Counted from the first letter of the stretch, positions 31,699 to 42,840 are shown. The stretch: DNA of 64,000 nucleotides from Sugiyamaella lignohabitans (GCF_001640025.1 NC_031671.1:62001-126000); one strand, 5' to 3'. Notes: generated by a model from the letters alone, not told the origin. Numbers and translations: made by a program.

Positions 31699-33492
31699 AT
31701 GGCTACACTGATTCCACAGTTTCCCGTTGGCAATAACAGCAACCACAACACATCTGGCACGTCAGCGCCATCAGAAAACCAGATTCTCGCCAGATTAGAC
31801 GCATATCTGCCGGCACTGAATACCGGCTTGATGGATGGCAAAATCCAGGATGTCATTATTAAACACCCATTAGTGAGAACGTTACTTGTACCAGAATGTG
31901 ATTTAGAAGCACGCCGAAGATGCATTGCTTTGATTTCCAAAGCACTAGCGGCTGCTACTCCTGTATTACCGCTTATTCTTCAAGACCATCAGGCCAAACA
32001 AGATCAGAAAAAGAAGCGCCAGAAGAGTAATGCTGGCTCGCGGAAAGCGGATGCCAATGCTCAGGCAGATTCGCCAAGAATCCCAAAATTATCACTTGAC
32101 GCTCAGAGTCGCTTGATTACAATTGTCGCGTCCATGGCTGAACGCGATCCCCTTATTCGTTTCTGGATGAACCACCATGTACAATATCAAGCACGTAGCC
32201 AGGCTCAAGCACAAGCACAGTCTGCTACTCCAGAAGAGGGATCGCGAAAACGCAAGTATTCCACTCCAGCTGGTTCTGGAGCAGCAGCTGCTGCAGCAGC
32301 TAGTTCTGCTGTTGGCGGTTCTGGTATGTCTAAACACCTTGAAATGTCTACCTTTGATCTTTATCTCAAAATCAAGACTTCAAAGGAACTTTTGGCAGAC
32401 CTTGCTGATAGAATTCAAGGCGCTGTTTGTAAGGCATTCTGGGATTGTTGGGACGAGATCTTTATCACTCTTGCTGAAGTGATTGGTGCTGAGAACCTGC
32501 AACAAGCCGACAAAGGCCGTATCTTTCGACCTTGTGGCGATGCCGCTATTTATTTAAACAACCTCAAGGTTACCAAAAAGCGACAAGTCGAACAAAAGCG
32601 TCGTTTGTCTATGTTAGAGGGCAACACCAGTGCTAATACCCGACCTGGTCACCAAGCATTTTACATGGGCAACAACAATATGACGACTGTGTCGCCAAAG
32701 AATATTCTTGGTCAACAGCCTGGTGCCAGTCCTATTCAAGTGACTGGACAAATTCCCAGCCAATTTTCCAGTCAAAATCAAAACATTCCACCATTGGTGC
32801 CAGCATCACCCTTTTCACCTGATCAGTTTTTGAATGAGTTTACTTTGAACTCTTCGATTCCTGGTACCACTGCCACTACAACTGCCGCAGCCAGTTCAAT
32901 TCCAACTCCCAGTGCTTCTGGCGCTTCCATGGCATTCCCCTTTCCCCTATCTCCTGAAAAGAGCAGCGGTTCTCCAGACTCGACCTCGTCCATGATTCTT
33001 GGTATTAATACTGCCTCTGCTGTTAGTAATGTACCTACCCCACCTGGCAGCACCAACGGCAGCACCTCTTCGCATCCCAATCCATTCAATATCGCATCGG
33101 CATCGACCTCTGTTAACGGATCTAAACCATTATCTGGCTCTGATGCTAACGATCTCGAGTTCATGATGCAAGATATTTCCTACGACAGTAAATTCGACCA
33201 GTATCTTGGCGCCTTTACAACTCTGGATGATGCTGACCAACAATCTGGACACCAGGCAAACCCTTCGCATACCCCTTCTTCCAATACAGCTGCTAATAGC
33301 TCGACCTCTCCAGCTGCTACAACTAAACCTCTTCCATCCAACGCCTCTGATATCTCTACCCCCCAGACATCAGCAGGATCACCAACCAATACGCCAGGCG
33401 GATCACACCTCAACCTCCGCCAGCGCATCAAGCTCATGGAAGAAGGCCGGATGCCCGAAGAGAACCCCTCTCCTTCCAACATCGTGTGGTAG
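31699..33492 (+). CDS. Fungal protein of unknown function with S/T/P/Q-rich C-terminal half
   Basis: I do not recognise this 597-aa protein. Residues ~25-310 look folded, with two helical blocks. One runs from NQILARLDAYLPAL through VIIKHPLVRTLLVPE. The other runs from STFDLYLKIKTSKELLADL through CKAFWDCWDEIFITLAE. Between them lie basic (QKKKRQKSN, GSRKRKYS) and Q/A-rich linkers. Residues ~330-560 are S/T/P/N-rich and look disordered. The last 30 residues (LNLRQRIKLMEEGRMPEE) are again helical and charged. Such composition is common in transcriptional co-regulators, but no DNA-binding domain is visible, so function is not assigned. The ATG at 31699 has a good context (CAAAATGG). The upstream region is long, as for regulated genes. 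Confidence 0.75.
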   Translation: MATLIPQFPVGNNSNHNTSGTSAPSENQILARLDAYLPALNTGLMDGKIQDVIIKHPLVRTLLVPECDLEARRRCIALISKALAAATPVLPLILQDHQAKQDQKKKRQKSNAGSRKADANAQADSPRIPKLSLDAQSRLITIVASMAERDPLIRFWMNHHVQYQARSQAQAQAQSATPEEGSRKRKYSTPAGSGAAAAAAASSAVGGSGMSKHLEMSTFDLYLKIKTSKELLADLADRIQGAVCKAFWDCWDEIFITLAEVIGAENLQQADKGRIFRPCGDAAIYLNNLKVTKKRQVEQKRRLSMLEGNTSANTRPGHQAFYMGNNNMTTVSPKNILGQQPGASPIQVTGQIPSQFSSQNQNIPPLVPASPFSPDQFLNEFTLNSSIPGTTATTTAAASSIPTPSASGASMAFPFPLSPEKSSGSPDSTSSMILGINTASAVSNVPTPPGSTNGSTSSHPNPFNIASASTSVNGSKPLSGSDANDLEFMMQDISYDSKFDQYLGAFTTLDDADQQSGHQANPSHTPSSNTAANSSTSPAATTKPLPSNASDISTPQTSAGSPTNTPGGSHLNLRQRIKLMEEGRMPEENPSPSNIVW

Positions 33493-33596
33493 GCTCACCA
33501 CACCCTATTTATATTTATTCTTTGATTGCTTCCCTAATAATGGTTTGTGAGTAGAGTAATTTAATGAATGACTTAACATCTACATCCGTGCCCTCG

Positions 33597-33658
33597 TGCC
33601 TCCGGCGGCTGGGGCTCCGCCCCAGACCCTGGTTGCTCCTCTCGCTCCGCTCGAGTCG
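33597..33658 (+). repeat. Arm A of a split repeat (partner at 34414)
   Basis: This arm has CTCGCTCCGCTCGAG instead of CTCGCTTCGCTCGAG. The complementary change occurs in arm B at 34414-34475, so the two may be halves of one element with a 755-bp middle. Confidence 0.85.
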
Positions 33659-34413
33659 GGCGTCGGGTTCCCATTGATCAAATCCGCTCACTGGCCGAAT
33701 TTAATGTTCAATATTAAGCTATTCCATGTTCACCAGCAAGGGGAAGTTTCTGGTAATATCAAGAGAGGGGACATATCGTGAAATGCGCTTGAGCCATCCT
33801 CACTCAAACCACCGAACCCAACGAGATGATCTCTTTCAACAATAACAGAAAACTTTAATTGAAAATAACCCATAAGAACCCCTTCTAACTGTCTTAAGAT
33901 AGGATTCATATCTTCTAACTACTATAGCAACCATTCTCTAATTCATAACTCAGGTCATACATGGCACTGGCAAGCTGCAACTGTATCAGCATTTTTTTAC
34001 AGAAGATATAGTCGAATTCATTATTACAAACTGTCCTCAAATTTCCAATAGAATCACTCCCTCCTTCTTTGCCAGTTATACTGGAGTGACTTATTACGAT
34101 CACAAAGGTTCATCTACCGTACCGTAGAGAAGCAGGTCGTACCTATCTTGTCAGACAATGTCATCCGATTTACATATTTTATGTGCCATTCCGAGCTTTA
34201 TTCCTGATACTATGACATAAACTGTATGGTATAGTATTATCAATGATTTCAGAAAATTTTGCCTATTTTTATATTAAAATTTCACTGTCGGTTGGCTCGT
34301 TGAATGCCCTGATGACAGGGCTCAGTGCTGGCAGGACAACTGTTTCAGGTACGGAAGCTGTGCAAAACAACTGCAAAAAAGCCCTCCAGCAGTGCTAACT
34401 CTGACCCCACGCT
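33659..34413. other. A/T-rich segment between matched repeat arms
   Basis: No gene is visible. The 755 bp are markedly more A/T-rich than the arms. No transposase-like frame or terminal repeats other than the flanking GC arms are apparent. Confidence 0.5.
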
Positions 34414-34475
34414 CGACTCGAGCGGAGCGAGAGGAGCAACCAGGGTCTGGGGCGGAGCCCCAGCCGCCGGAGGCA
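34414..34475 (-). repeat. Arm B of a split repeat (partner at 33597)
   Basis: It reads CTCGAGCGGAGCGAG, the complement of the private variant in arm A at 33597. Confidence 0.85.
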
Positions 34476-34721
34476 CGCCCCCCTTCGAGATAACCCCCTG
34501 AGCGCCGATTATCGTCGCCGCACCTCGCACCTTATCGATCGTGAGACATGTAGCCCGATTAGGTCTAGCTGTCGCGTGATGACTGGCCTTATCAGTAGGT
34601 TTGCGGGTTGCTTCGCAGATAAGAAACGAGTTGAAAAATATATAGTGTGGGCAGCATCCTTGCCAGCGGTGGGATGATCCGATATCACTGCGTGTTGTGT
34701 GACAAACCAGTATTTATTAAT

Positions 34722-34884
34722 GTAAGTGTTTTAATGGTTGATGATTTGATGATTTGATGTTTTATTCTTACTGTTGCATTAATCTCGCTACTAATACCCT
34801 AATATTATTTATAAAAGAGAGAGAGTGGTATTCCCAAACAGAAATGAGAGTAAAAAAATAGGATACTAACAGGTATTTTTCTAG
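34722..34884 (+). other. Probable 5' leader intron
   Basis: GTAAGT begins at 34722, TACTAAC is at 34864-34870 and TTTTTCTAG ends at 34884. This is a complete yeast-type intron of 163 nt ending one base before the ATG at 34886. The phase-0 upstream reading (ATG at 34674, MIRYHCVLCDKPVFIN) does not continue into the long downstream frame, so the intron is best read as lying in the leader, with a possible upstream ORF. Confidence 0.55.
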
Positions 34885-34885
34885 C

Positions 34886-35320
34886 ATGGCCCTGGGGCTC
34901 AGTTCAGAAACGCAAAATTATCTACTTCGTTTGGAAGACAGACGAGTATTACGACTGCCAAGCTCGAGCGATATCCGCAAATCAGTTATATTACTAGCGA
35001 AAGCAGCAGCACGAGCCAAGAAATCGCTGCCGCTATTGGTTGTAGCAGGACGACTTCTCGAAGGCAGTCAGCTAGCGAACGACGATATTGACGTTATCAT
35101 CGACCCAGAATCTGCTGTCTCATTTATTCACAGCATGCATAGTTCAGACGAGTATTCAATCAAACCTTGGGCCGGACTGTCTGACAAGGGCCGTTTCATC
35201 GACCTCCACCTCACCCCAGACCCCGCCAGCCGGCTCGCCAAGCCTAAAGTCGTCCTCCAAATCGCCGACGTCTCTCCCTACGACTGCATCCTAGGCCAAG
35301 ACTGGCTCGCATCTCTTTAA
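34886..35320 (+). CDS. Small protein of unknown function (144 aa)
   Basis: The frame begins at the first ATG after a probable leader intron (TAG|C ATG GCC). The protein has a basic helical first half (SDIRKSVILLAKAAARAKK), a central LVVAGRLLEGSQLANDDIDV, and ends YDCILGQDWLASL. The last motif resembles the YDVILGMDWL tail of retropepsin-like domains in Ty3/gypsy polyproteins. No DTG/DSG catalytic triad is present, so a protease function is not supported. It could be a domesticated fragment or a chance match. Codon use looks like its neighbours. The presence of a gene is moderately likely and the function is unknown. Confidence 0.55.
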   Translation: MALGLSSETQNYLLRLEDRRVLRLPSSSDIRKSVILLAKAAARAKKSLPLLVVAGRLLEGSQLANDDIDVIIDPESAVSFIHSMHSSDEYSIKPWAGLSDKGRFIDLHLTPDPASRLAKPKVVLQIADVSPYDCILGQDWLASL

Positions 35321-36053
35321 TCTCACACATACGACCCACCTTCTGTCACTATTATTTACTACACATAATACATACTTGCATTCTCCTTAGCCACGCCATC
35401 CTCACTATACACAACCTACTTACCAACCTATGGTATAAAAGCCGGGTAATTTAAATTAACGGCCGGGTAACATACGGCTGGGGTGTCTGCCTCCGGCGGC
35501 TGGGGCTCCGCCCCAGACCCTGGTTGCTCCTCTCGCTTCGCTCGAGTCGGGCGACGGGGTCTGTGGTGTAAATTGGGGGAACCAGGTTTTTAAAGTGGAA
35601 GAAAATTGTGTTTTTAGGGCGATTTTATGGCTCAAATTGCGGTCACTTCGACCCACAAACCCCGAGCTTACCCTGCCCCACCCGCCTGCCAGGGCACCCC
35701 GACGCCCGACTCGAGCGAAGCGAGAGGAGCAACCCGGGTCTGGGGCGGAGCCCCAGCCGCCGGAGGCAGACCCCTGGACCCCGTCAGGGCCCCGGCACGT
35801 GACAATGCGGGGTGACGCGGATAGGGGTGGGGGATTGACGGTATAACGGTGGGGTCATGCTGGAGTGCCCCGCACATGTACAGATTGTGATTAGTTCTAA
35901 TAATATTGGACCGACAAGGTTGATGACGGTGTCTTTGTATGAGGACGAGACACAGATCAATAGAGAAGGTTGAGGGCCGTTTTAGTGGGCCAGATTTTGA
36001 TTGACTGAGAGTGCTGCCAGCTGCTCGTGTCAAGGAATGTCTCAAATTGGGGT
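35321..36053. other. Interval with one widely spaced inverted-repeat pair
   Basis: Apart from the repeat pair at 35488-35768, the interval is promoter for the Zn2Cys6 gene. I see no additional gene. Confidence 0.5.
35488..35768. repeat. GC-rich inverted repeat with long spacer (281 bp)
   Basis: Arm A is 35488-35549 and arm B is 35707-35768, with a 157-bp spacer. The flanks extend the pairing (GGGTGTC before arm A, GACCCC after arm B). Confidence 0.88.
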
Positions 36054-38627
36054 ATGGAATCATCCCCTGTTGCAAACGAGCCAGTCATGTCATCTTCGAT
36101 AGCAGCGTCTGGTGGCTCGAGCCGGACGTTTAGCAAGTCCGAGCTTGACCATTCAACCAGTTCGTATGCTGTATTAGGAACGTCGCCAATCTCAGATGGA
36201 GGATTGTTGAATTCGAAAGGATTTGGTCCTGAGAATGGCCAGCAGAGTCGAATCAATATGGAGGGGTCGAATCAGAGAGGTGAAAATTATGATCCAAGGA
36301 AGACCGTCAATGATGGTGGAACCACGGTGACATATAAATTGCATAAATCATGCGACTATTGTCGACATAGAAAGATTAAATGTGTTAGAAGACCAGGATC
36401 AGAAATCTGTGACCATTGTAGAATCTGTGAGGTGGAGTGTACTTTCAGTAGGAAGATGCCCAGCAAAAAACGAAAACTGCGGTCCGCAAGAATTGTGGCT
36501 TCTCTTCGTGATAGAGACAGATTGGGATATGAAGGAAGTGGAATTGGTAGTGCAGACGATACAAATGATAGTATGGGTATGAGCATTCGAGGTCGTGGAA
36601 GTGTATCTGAAGAAGCAGTCGATAATGGCAATTTCATAGCAAAAGAAGAAAGTACTGCTAGTCCTAAGGATAGGAATCATCTGACAGCTGTGAAAATAGA
36701 GCCTGAGTCGGCTGATTCTGAAGTTGGATCTGGAGAGGGAGCAATTGGCAATGCTACAGTGCCAGGAGTACCCTCGTCTGTGAAAGGTGTGAGTGTGAGC
36801 ACTCCAATAATGAGCTATACACAACAGGGTACTGGAATGACGCCATTGACAGCAGGCGGATGGTACTATGAACCGTTTTTTGATCTCATTTATAGTGCCA
36901 AAGCCTCGCCAATGGAGGATCCTAGTAATGGCAAAAGTGGAGCACCTTCACCATTGCCAGCTGAGAGTGTGAATGAGGAGTCTTCTGCATTTCCACAAGC
37001 ATCTGAAGGGTTACAAGGTAATTCAAAGACGGATGTATTTGCGATCCATGGTCATGAAGTCCACTCTACGAACCATGTGATTCCGACCACTAATCATGGT
37101 GTTCGAGGTGATCATGATGACACCCATGCCAATAATCGTAAACAAACTGAAAACAACTATCCATCTATAAATGGCTCGACAGACAGTCCACATAGCCAAT
37201 ATACAGGATCGCCAAATATAGCCGAAATGGCACTATCAGGGTATGCCAGCAGACCCAACACAGAAACCAACAGCAACAACAACATCAACACCAATGGTAA
37301 TGCCAACACAAGTTCTAACGAACCAATATCCGCATCGGTATCAGTAACTACTCCGGGAGGCACAGCACATGCCCTGCCACTGGACAATAACTCTAATCTC
37401 ACATCTCTAGCTATCATCGCTACTGAGCACAATGCATCATTAACAGTACCATCAAACCATAGCAGACGGTTACCAGAAGACCCACAAGCAGTCAGAGACG
37501 CATATACTCTGTATATTGAGCCATGTACACCGTTTTTCCCGCCGGAATTCTACGACGCCAGTGACATGTCTACACTGGCACGATGCTGTATGAGTCTTGC
37601 ATCCTTCTCATCCCCTAACAGTGTTGCACCTGTCGGTTCGATAGCCATGTTATATGAAGTAGTTGACCAGCTGGTGGCACAGGAGACAGTATGGAACGAG
37701 TTCTCACTTTCAGCAGTGTTCTGTGTTCTAGTAAGATACAAACTGCCATACGACAGAGTATCCAGAGCCATTAATCAATTCATTAAAAAGGGACCTCAAC
37801 ACTATCCATCACCAGGAATCAACTACAACCTACTAATTGGAGCACTGTCAGCATATGCTTGGAACTCGTTGGTAGCCTATGACAACCTGCGACCTCCTAA
37901 TAACGATGAGGCAGAAATCATTGATATCTACGAAACTGTCACAAGTAACATCAGCGAAGATACATTTGCATATCACTTTTTATACGTTTCGACGCTACTT
38001 TGTCGATTCAAAGTGTTGATGATTCTGCCGGACGAAGTATATTCACCCGAATCACTAGCATCCGGCAGTCCTCAACACGACGATGCATGGTATTCGACCC
38101 GCAAAAGTCTCATTCGACTAGAATATGAGCTTCTACTATGGCCAGTTCGACTACCTAAACACCTGACTGTAGTAAAAGACGACCTCATTGCTACACCCGG
38201 AGCGCTCATCTTACACGTACTTCACAACACCGTGCTCCTGGCTTACTACATTCAAGCCATTCGACACAAAGACCCCTACGGACGAATGCTTTCAATTCTA
38301 CCAGTGCCTGGACTCCTACAATTTCTCTGTGGCATGGCAGCAAGCTCGTTCAAATGCCAGCCAGACATCATCGAGAAATGGCCCATCATCCGCGACTGTC
38401 TCGTAATCACCGCACGACTCATGCTCGAACTGTACAACCAAACCGAATACGAGAACTGTAAAGTAGCACTGGCCCTCTACCAAGACAGCCAAACCGCCCC
38501 AGGACTCTACAACTCGATCCAAAAAGTTCTCGCGGCCGTCGACTGGGCTGCCAATGACAAAGACGGCGCTGCCCTCTACTGGATCTTCCGCGACGTACGG
38601 TCCATGTCGCTCCAACACCTCCTCTAG
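36054..38627 (+). CDS. Zn2Cys6 fungal-type transcription factor
   Basis: The protein is 857 aa from the ATG at 36054. The frame from 36027 starts with GTG and was trimmed. The zinc cluster is at residues ~100-130: CDYCRHRKIKC, then CDHCRICEVEC, followed by the basic linker SRKMPSKKRKLR. The long C6 loop (VRRPGSEI) and TFSRKMPSKKR recall Rgt1/Eds1-type factors, but I do not assign an orthologue. A 300-residue low-complexity middle (S/N/T/G-rich) precedes a fungal-specific regulatory domain (from RDAYTLYIEPCTPFFPPEFY to the C-terminus). Members bind CGG-containing sites and regulate metabolism or drug response. A repeat begins 74 bp past the stop. Confidence 0.9.
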   Translation: MESSPVANEPVMSSSIAASGGSSRTFSKSELDHSTSSYAVLGTSPISDGGLLNSKGFGPENGQQSRINMEGSNQRGENYDPRKTVNDGGTTVTYKLHKSCDYCRHRKIKCVRRPGSEICDHCRICEVECTFSRKMPSKKRKLRSARIVASLRDRDRLGYEGSGIGSADDTNDSMGMSIRGRGSVSEEAVDNGNFIAKEESTASPKDRNHLTAVKIEPESADSEVGSGEGAIGNATVPGVPSSVKGVSVSTPIMSYTQQGTGMTPLTAGGWYYEPFFDLIYSAKASPMEDPSNGKSGAPSPLPAESVNEESSAFPQASEGLQGNSKTDVFAIHGHEVHSTNHVIPTTNHGVRGDHDDTHANNRKQTENNYPSINGSTDSPHSQYTGSPNIAEMALSGYASRPNTETNSNNNINTNGNANTSSNEPISASVSVTTPGGTAHALPLDNNSNLTSLAIIATEHNASLTVPSNHSRRLPEDPQAVRDAYTLYIEPCTPFFPPEFYDASDMSTLARCCMSLASFSSPNSVAPVGSIAMLYEVVDQLVAQETVWNEFSLSAVFCVLVRYKLPYDRVSRAINQFIKKGPQHYPSPGINYNLLIGALSAYAWNSLVAYDNLRPPNNDEAEIIDIYETVTSNISEDTFAYHFLYVSTLLCRFKVLMILPDEVYSPESLASGSPQHDDAWYSTRKSLIRLEYELLLWPVRLPKHLTVVKDDLIATPGALILHVLHNTVLLAYYIQAIRHKDPYGRMLSILPVPGLLQFLCGMAASSFKCQPDIIEKWPIIRDCLVITARLMLELYNQTEYENCKVALALYQDSQTAPGLYNSIQKVLAAVDWAANDKDGAALYWIFRDVRSMSLQHLL

Positions 38628-38701
38628 CCCGCGACCCACTAATAACTAATGTTTGTATTTATTACTATTTATTATTCCACCTCAACTGGGGGGCCGGGGG
38701 G

Positions 38702-38857
38702 TGTGCCTCCGGCGGCTGGGGCTCCGCCCCAGACCCTGGTTGCTCCTCTCGCTTCGCTCGAGTCGTTTCTCGGCCCCCCTCGTCCTCTCATTCCGCGCCA
38801 TCTCCTGCGAAGCAGGAGCAACCAGGGTCTGGGGCGGAGCCCCAGCCGCCGGAGGCA
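38702..38857. repeat. GC-rich inverted repeat, full copy (156 bp)
   Basis: The flanks extend the inverted pairing: GGGGGGTG immediately before arm A and CACCCCC after arm B. It lies 74 bp past the Zn2Cys6 stop. Confidence 0.9.
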
Positions 38858-39437
38858 CACCCCCGACCCCCAGGACCCAGGTCGCCAGGAACCTTGAACC
38901 CCCTAAGATTCCCTGCGTGAGATATGCAGGGATAGAGATGGCGCGGCTGAGGTGCAGTTGGGAGTTTGCGAGACAGGGTTGCGAAAGGGTGATGGAGGTG
39001 GGACGAAAGAGGTGGAAAATGGCGTGCATTTGGGAGGAAGGAGACGGGGTGGAAGTGGGAAAAAAAGTGAGCATGGATTTTTGCACATGTGAGCAGAAAA
39101 CAGAAACAACAACAACAAACAAACGAAACATTCGTAGCCAGAAGGCCGAATAACGCCACAGAACCATCCGACCAACGGACCGGAGACCCGCACCCGGAAC
39201 CTTGCGGTCAGGAGCCGTCCGGCACGGCAGTCTACAGCGGGAACCCCCGCTTAGCGAGCCAATCAAACAGGGCAAGTGGCAGCCAACTCGGTTGACTTGC
39301 TCGTCAAACAGCAGGAAAAAAAAATCTTCAAAACCAAGCAAACTCCCAACTCCCCGCACACTACAACCGCAACGAAAAAAAAAGCCACCGCACCACCGCT
39401 GAATAACGACATATATGAAAAAGCGGTGAAGTGGACC
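38858..39437. other. Short gene-free interval
   Basis: It lies between the repeats at 38702 and 39438, downstream of both the Zn2Cys6 gene and histone H3. The overlapping short frames are not supported by any motif. Confidence 0.45.
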
Positions 39438-39600
39438 TGCCTCCGGCGGCTGGGGCTCCGCCCCAGACCCTGGTTGCTCCTGCTTCGCAGGAGTTTGCTG
39501 GGACCCAGGCCTACCAAGGAACGAGGGGACCCGAGTAACGACTCGAGCGAAGCGAGAGGAGCTACCAGGGTCTGGGGCGGAGCCCCAGCCGCCGGAGGCA
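39438..39600. repeat. GC-rich inverted repeat downstream of histone H3 (163 bp)
   Basis: Arm A has the CTCCTGC-TTC-GCAGGAG hairpin and arm B the CTCGAGCG form. It lies 160 bp past the H3 stop. Confidence 0.9.
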
Positions 39601-39760
39601 GACCCCGTGAAGAGTGTGAGGAAGATAGAAGTTCATCTATTTAATACATTAAACCATAAAAAGGACCCATTACAAACAATAATAAAAATAAAAACAAGCT
39701 TTCAACTCGGGGAGCATTCAAAAATAATTCATAATAATTTAAGATACTAGACAAGCGCGT

Positions 39761-40195
<435 letters not shown>

Positions 40196-40289
40196 TCAGT
40201 TGTTGTTATTGTTGTTACTGATTTAGTTGTGATAAAAAAATCGGATGATTAAAAGAGAAAAAGGTAAGTCAACACGGGCGACACCGATA

Positions 40290-40298
40290 CTTTTTATA
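40290..40298 (-). promoter_or_regulatory. TATA-like element of histone H3
   Basis: TATAAAAAG on the minus strand, 107 bp before the H3 ATG. Confidence 0.45.
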
Positions 40299-40585
40299 TT
40301 AACCAGACCCTCAGTTCTGGAAGTGCAAGTGTCATGCGGCTATGCAGTCGGGGTTGTCATTGGGACTGATACCATCAGAAAATGCATTCTTTTTTTTTGT
40401 TTTGATGTGGGTGTTATTTTTTTCTCATCAGGTTTGTGATCATGTGCATCACTTTTGCTCTCTTTCTCGTGCTGTGCTGCTGCTGCTGCTGGGGTTGCTC
40501 CTCGGGCGGTTTGTATGTACCGTACACACTGGTATGCCCTGGTCTGCCGTGTGTGTATGGCTCACATTCCAGCTGCCATCAGACC

Positions 40586-40689
40586 TGTATCACTGTATCC
40601 TGTATTCTGTACCCTGTATCTGCATCTGCTGTATCAATTATCGCTCTCTGTATCTGGATCACTTGTATCACTTGTATCACTTGTATCAC
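40586..40689 (-). promoter_or_regulatory. TGTATCAC motif cluster on the H3 side
   Basis: Four TGTATCAC copies occur on the plus strand (40586, 40664, 40673, 40682), the last three in a 9-bp tandem. On the minus strand, in the direction of H3 transcription, they read GTGATACA. The same orientation relative to transcription is found on the H4 side. A shared histone regulatory element is an inference. Confidence 0.5.
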
Positions 40690-40993
40690 TGTATCAACTG
40701 ATCTGGCTTGATTCCAGCCACTGCTTGCGGGCTGCACAGCAACCACCGCCATCAGACAGGCCCTCACATTCCCGCCAAATCGCACCCCCAGCGACGATAT
40801 CCGGCGGGCTCTGCCTGCCCAAACCAGCACTCGACCTTGCCGATATCTGTCTCCATGCACCTCTCCTGCCATTTCCTGATATTGCGCTATCAGGGTATCA
40901 TCCCTCCTGATACTGCCCAAACGGGGTCGCTCCTGCACCGTATCTACCGCTCCTGCAGCGGGGCCTGATTCTGATATGCGCTTAGCGGGGGTG

Positions 40994-41142
40994 TGCCTCC
41001 GGCGGCTGGGGCTCCGCCCCAGACCCTGGTTGCTCCTGCTTCGCAGGAGTTTGCTAAGACCGTGGGCGACCCCGACACAACGACTCGAGCGCAGCGAGAG
41101 GAGCAACCAGGGTCTGGGGCGGAGCCCCAGCCGCCGGAGGCA
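40994..41142. repeat. GC-rich inverted repeat inside the H3/H4 divergent promoter
   Basis: A 149-bp full copy. The flanks extend pairing (GGGGGTG on the left, CACCCCCC on the right). It splits the intergenic region into an H3-proximal and an H4-proximal half, each with its own TGTATCAC motifs. Confidence 0.9.
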
Positions 41143-41614
41143 CACCCCCCGCCCGTAAGTGTCGTATCACTGTAAGGGGAGCAACGGTCGCGGTGCGTTT
41201 GTCCCAAACTGCAGGAGGAGATTGCTGCGAGGTTTAATTGTGACGTGCTGTGATGTGCAGGACGGCCCCTGATATACACGTTGGGGCCGGGTGTGATGTG
41301 ATGTGCGTCGAGCAGCCCGGGTCGTACATCAGGGTACGAGGAGCAGCTCTGCGGTCCGGGGTACGCCAGGCAGAAGGCTGGCAGGGGAACTGCAGCGATC
41401 CGGTCGGTTGGATGGTGGGAGAAGCAGGAGTGAAGTGCAGATTGGGCGGGTCGACAATGGCTGGGAGTGGTGTGTCTGATGAGTTTATTGGTCCCCTGTT
41501 ACAGCTGCCATGTCCGCATCGAGGTCAGGTCATACCTGGGTACCCGGGACAGGCAGAGAGCTACATACCAGGACCACAGAGCAGCTGGCGGTTGCTGTAG
41601 TTTTGTGGTATACA

Positions 41615-41645
41615 GTGATACAGTGATCGCTGATATAGTGATACT
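41615..41645 (+). promoter_or_regulatory. GTGATAC motifs on the H4 side
   Basis: GTGATACA at 41615-41622 and GTGATACT at 41638-41645, on the strand of H4 transcription. They mirror the cluster upstream of H3. Confidence 0.4.
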
Positions 41646-41833
41646 GATTCCGAGTCTGATACTGGGTGTGATTATTAGGGTTATTGCTGATGCGATCGTA
41701 TTGCAGCGGTCAGTGATGTGTACTTAGTTAGTAAGAGAGTGGGTGGTGGTAGTAAGGAGATAGTGATATCAGATGCCGCGCCATCGCCAGAGACTACATC
41801 AGATGTCGCATGTCTGATAGAACCTGTCCGTCA

Positions 41834-41840
41834 TATATAA
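41834..41840 (+). promoter_or_regulatory. TATA box of histone H4
   Basis: TATATAA, about 100 bp upstream of the H4 ATG and followed by a T-rich and then A-rich leader. Confidence 0.6.
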
Positions 41841-41933
41841 ACTGCAGTGGTCGCTCGTTAGAGGGATTCTTTTTCTTCTTTTTTTCCTCATCAATTAATT
41901 GACTTCACAACTTAATTAACAAATCAACTATAA

Positions 41934-42248
<315 letters not shown>

Positions 42249-42367
42249 ACGAATCATTACTTTTTATTAAAGTGTTTGTATTTTTTTATTATGTTTTTGT
42301 TTTTGTACTATCGGATTTTACTGGTTTAATGTCATGGTTTATTTATACTTTCTCTTCTTTGTGAGCC

Positions 42368-42516
42368 TGCCTCCGGCGGCTGGGGCTCCGCCCCAGACCC
42401 TGGTTGCTCCTCTCGCTTCGCTCGAGTCGTTGCGTTGGGGTTGCCCACGGTCCTAGCAAATTCCTGCGAAGCAGGAGCAACCAGGGTCTGGGGCGGAGCC
42501 CCAGCCGCCGGAGGCA
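42368..42516. repeat. GC-rich inverted repeat downstream of histone H4 (149 bp)
   Basis: Arm A has the CTCGAG form and arm B the GCAGGAG form. The right flank continues CACCCCACCCCC. It lies between H4 and RKI1. Confidence 0.9.
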
Positions 42517-42840
42517 CACCCCACCCCCGAGTAGTATAAGTACCCGTGGTCTGGGTCTAGTATGCGTAATTGATTACTCAGGATGTACGGTAGGGCTTTG
42601 GGACTCGGGCAGGGAGGTGGTGGTGCTAGAGCTCCGCTGTCGCGGATTGGTAGGACCCCCGCCGGACTGGTTCGACCCGGTGCTTGTGCGGCTAGCGGGT
42701 TGGTGGTGTCACGTGCCGGAGGGTGTGGAGAAGGCCTAGGGGTGAAGGATGTTTCAAGCGGTGGGAAACGTCCATCCTCGATACAAAGAAGCCTGCTTCA
42801 CCGATTGAGACCAGGACCCTCGTGTGTGTTTATTAGATCA

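Noticed and set aside
36027..36053. GTG start for the Zn2Cys6 gene
   Set aside because: An in-frame ATG at 36054 is the normal choice for a yeast nuclear gene.
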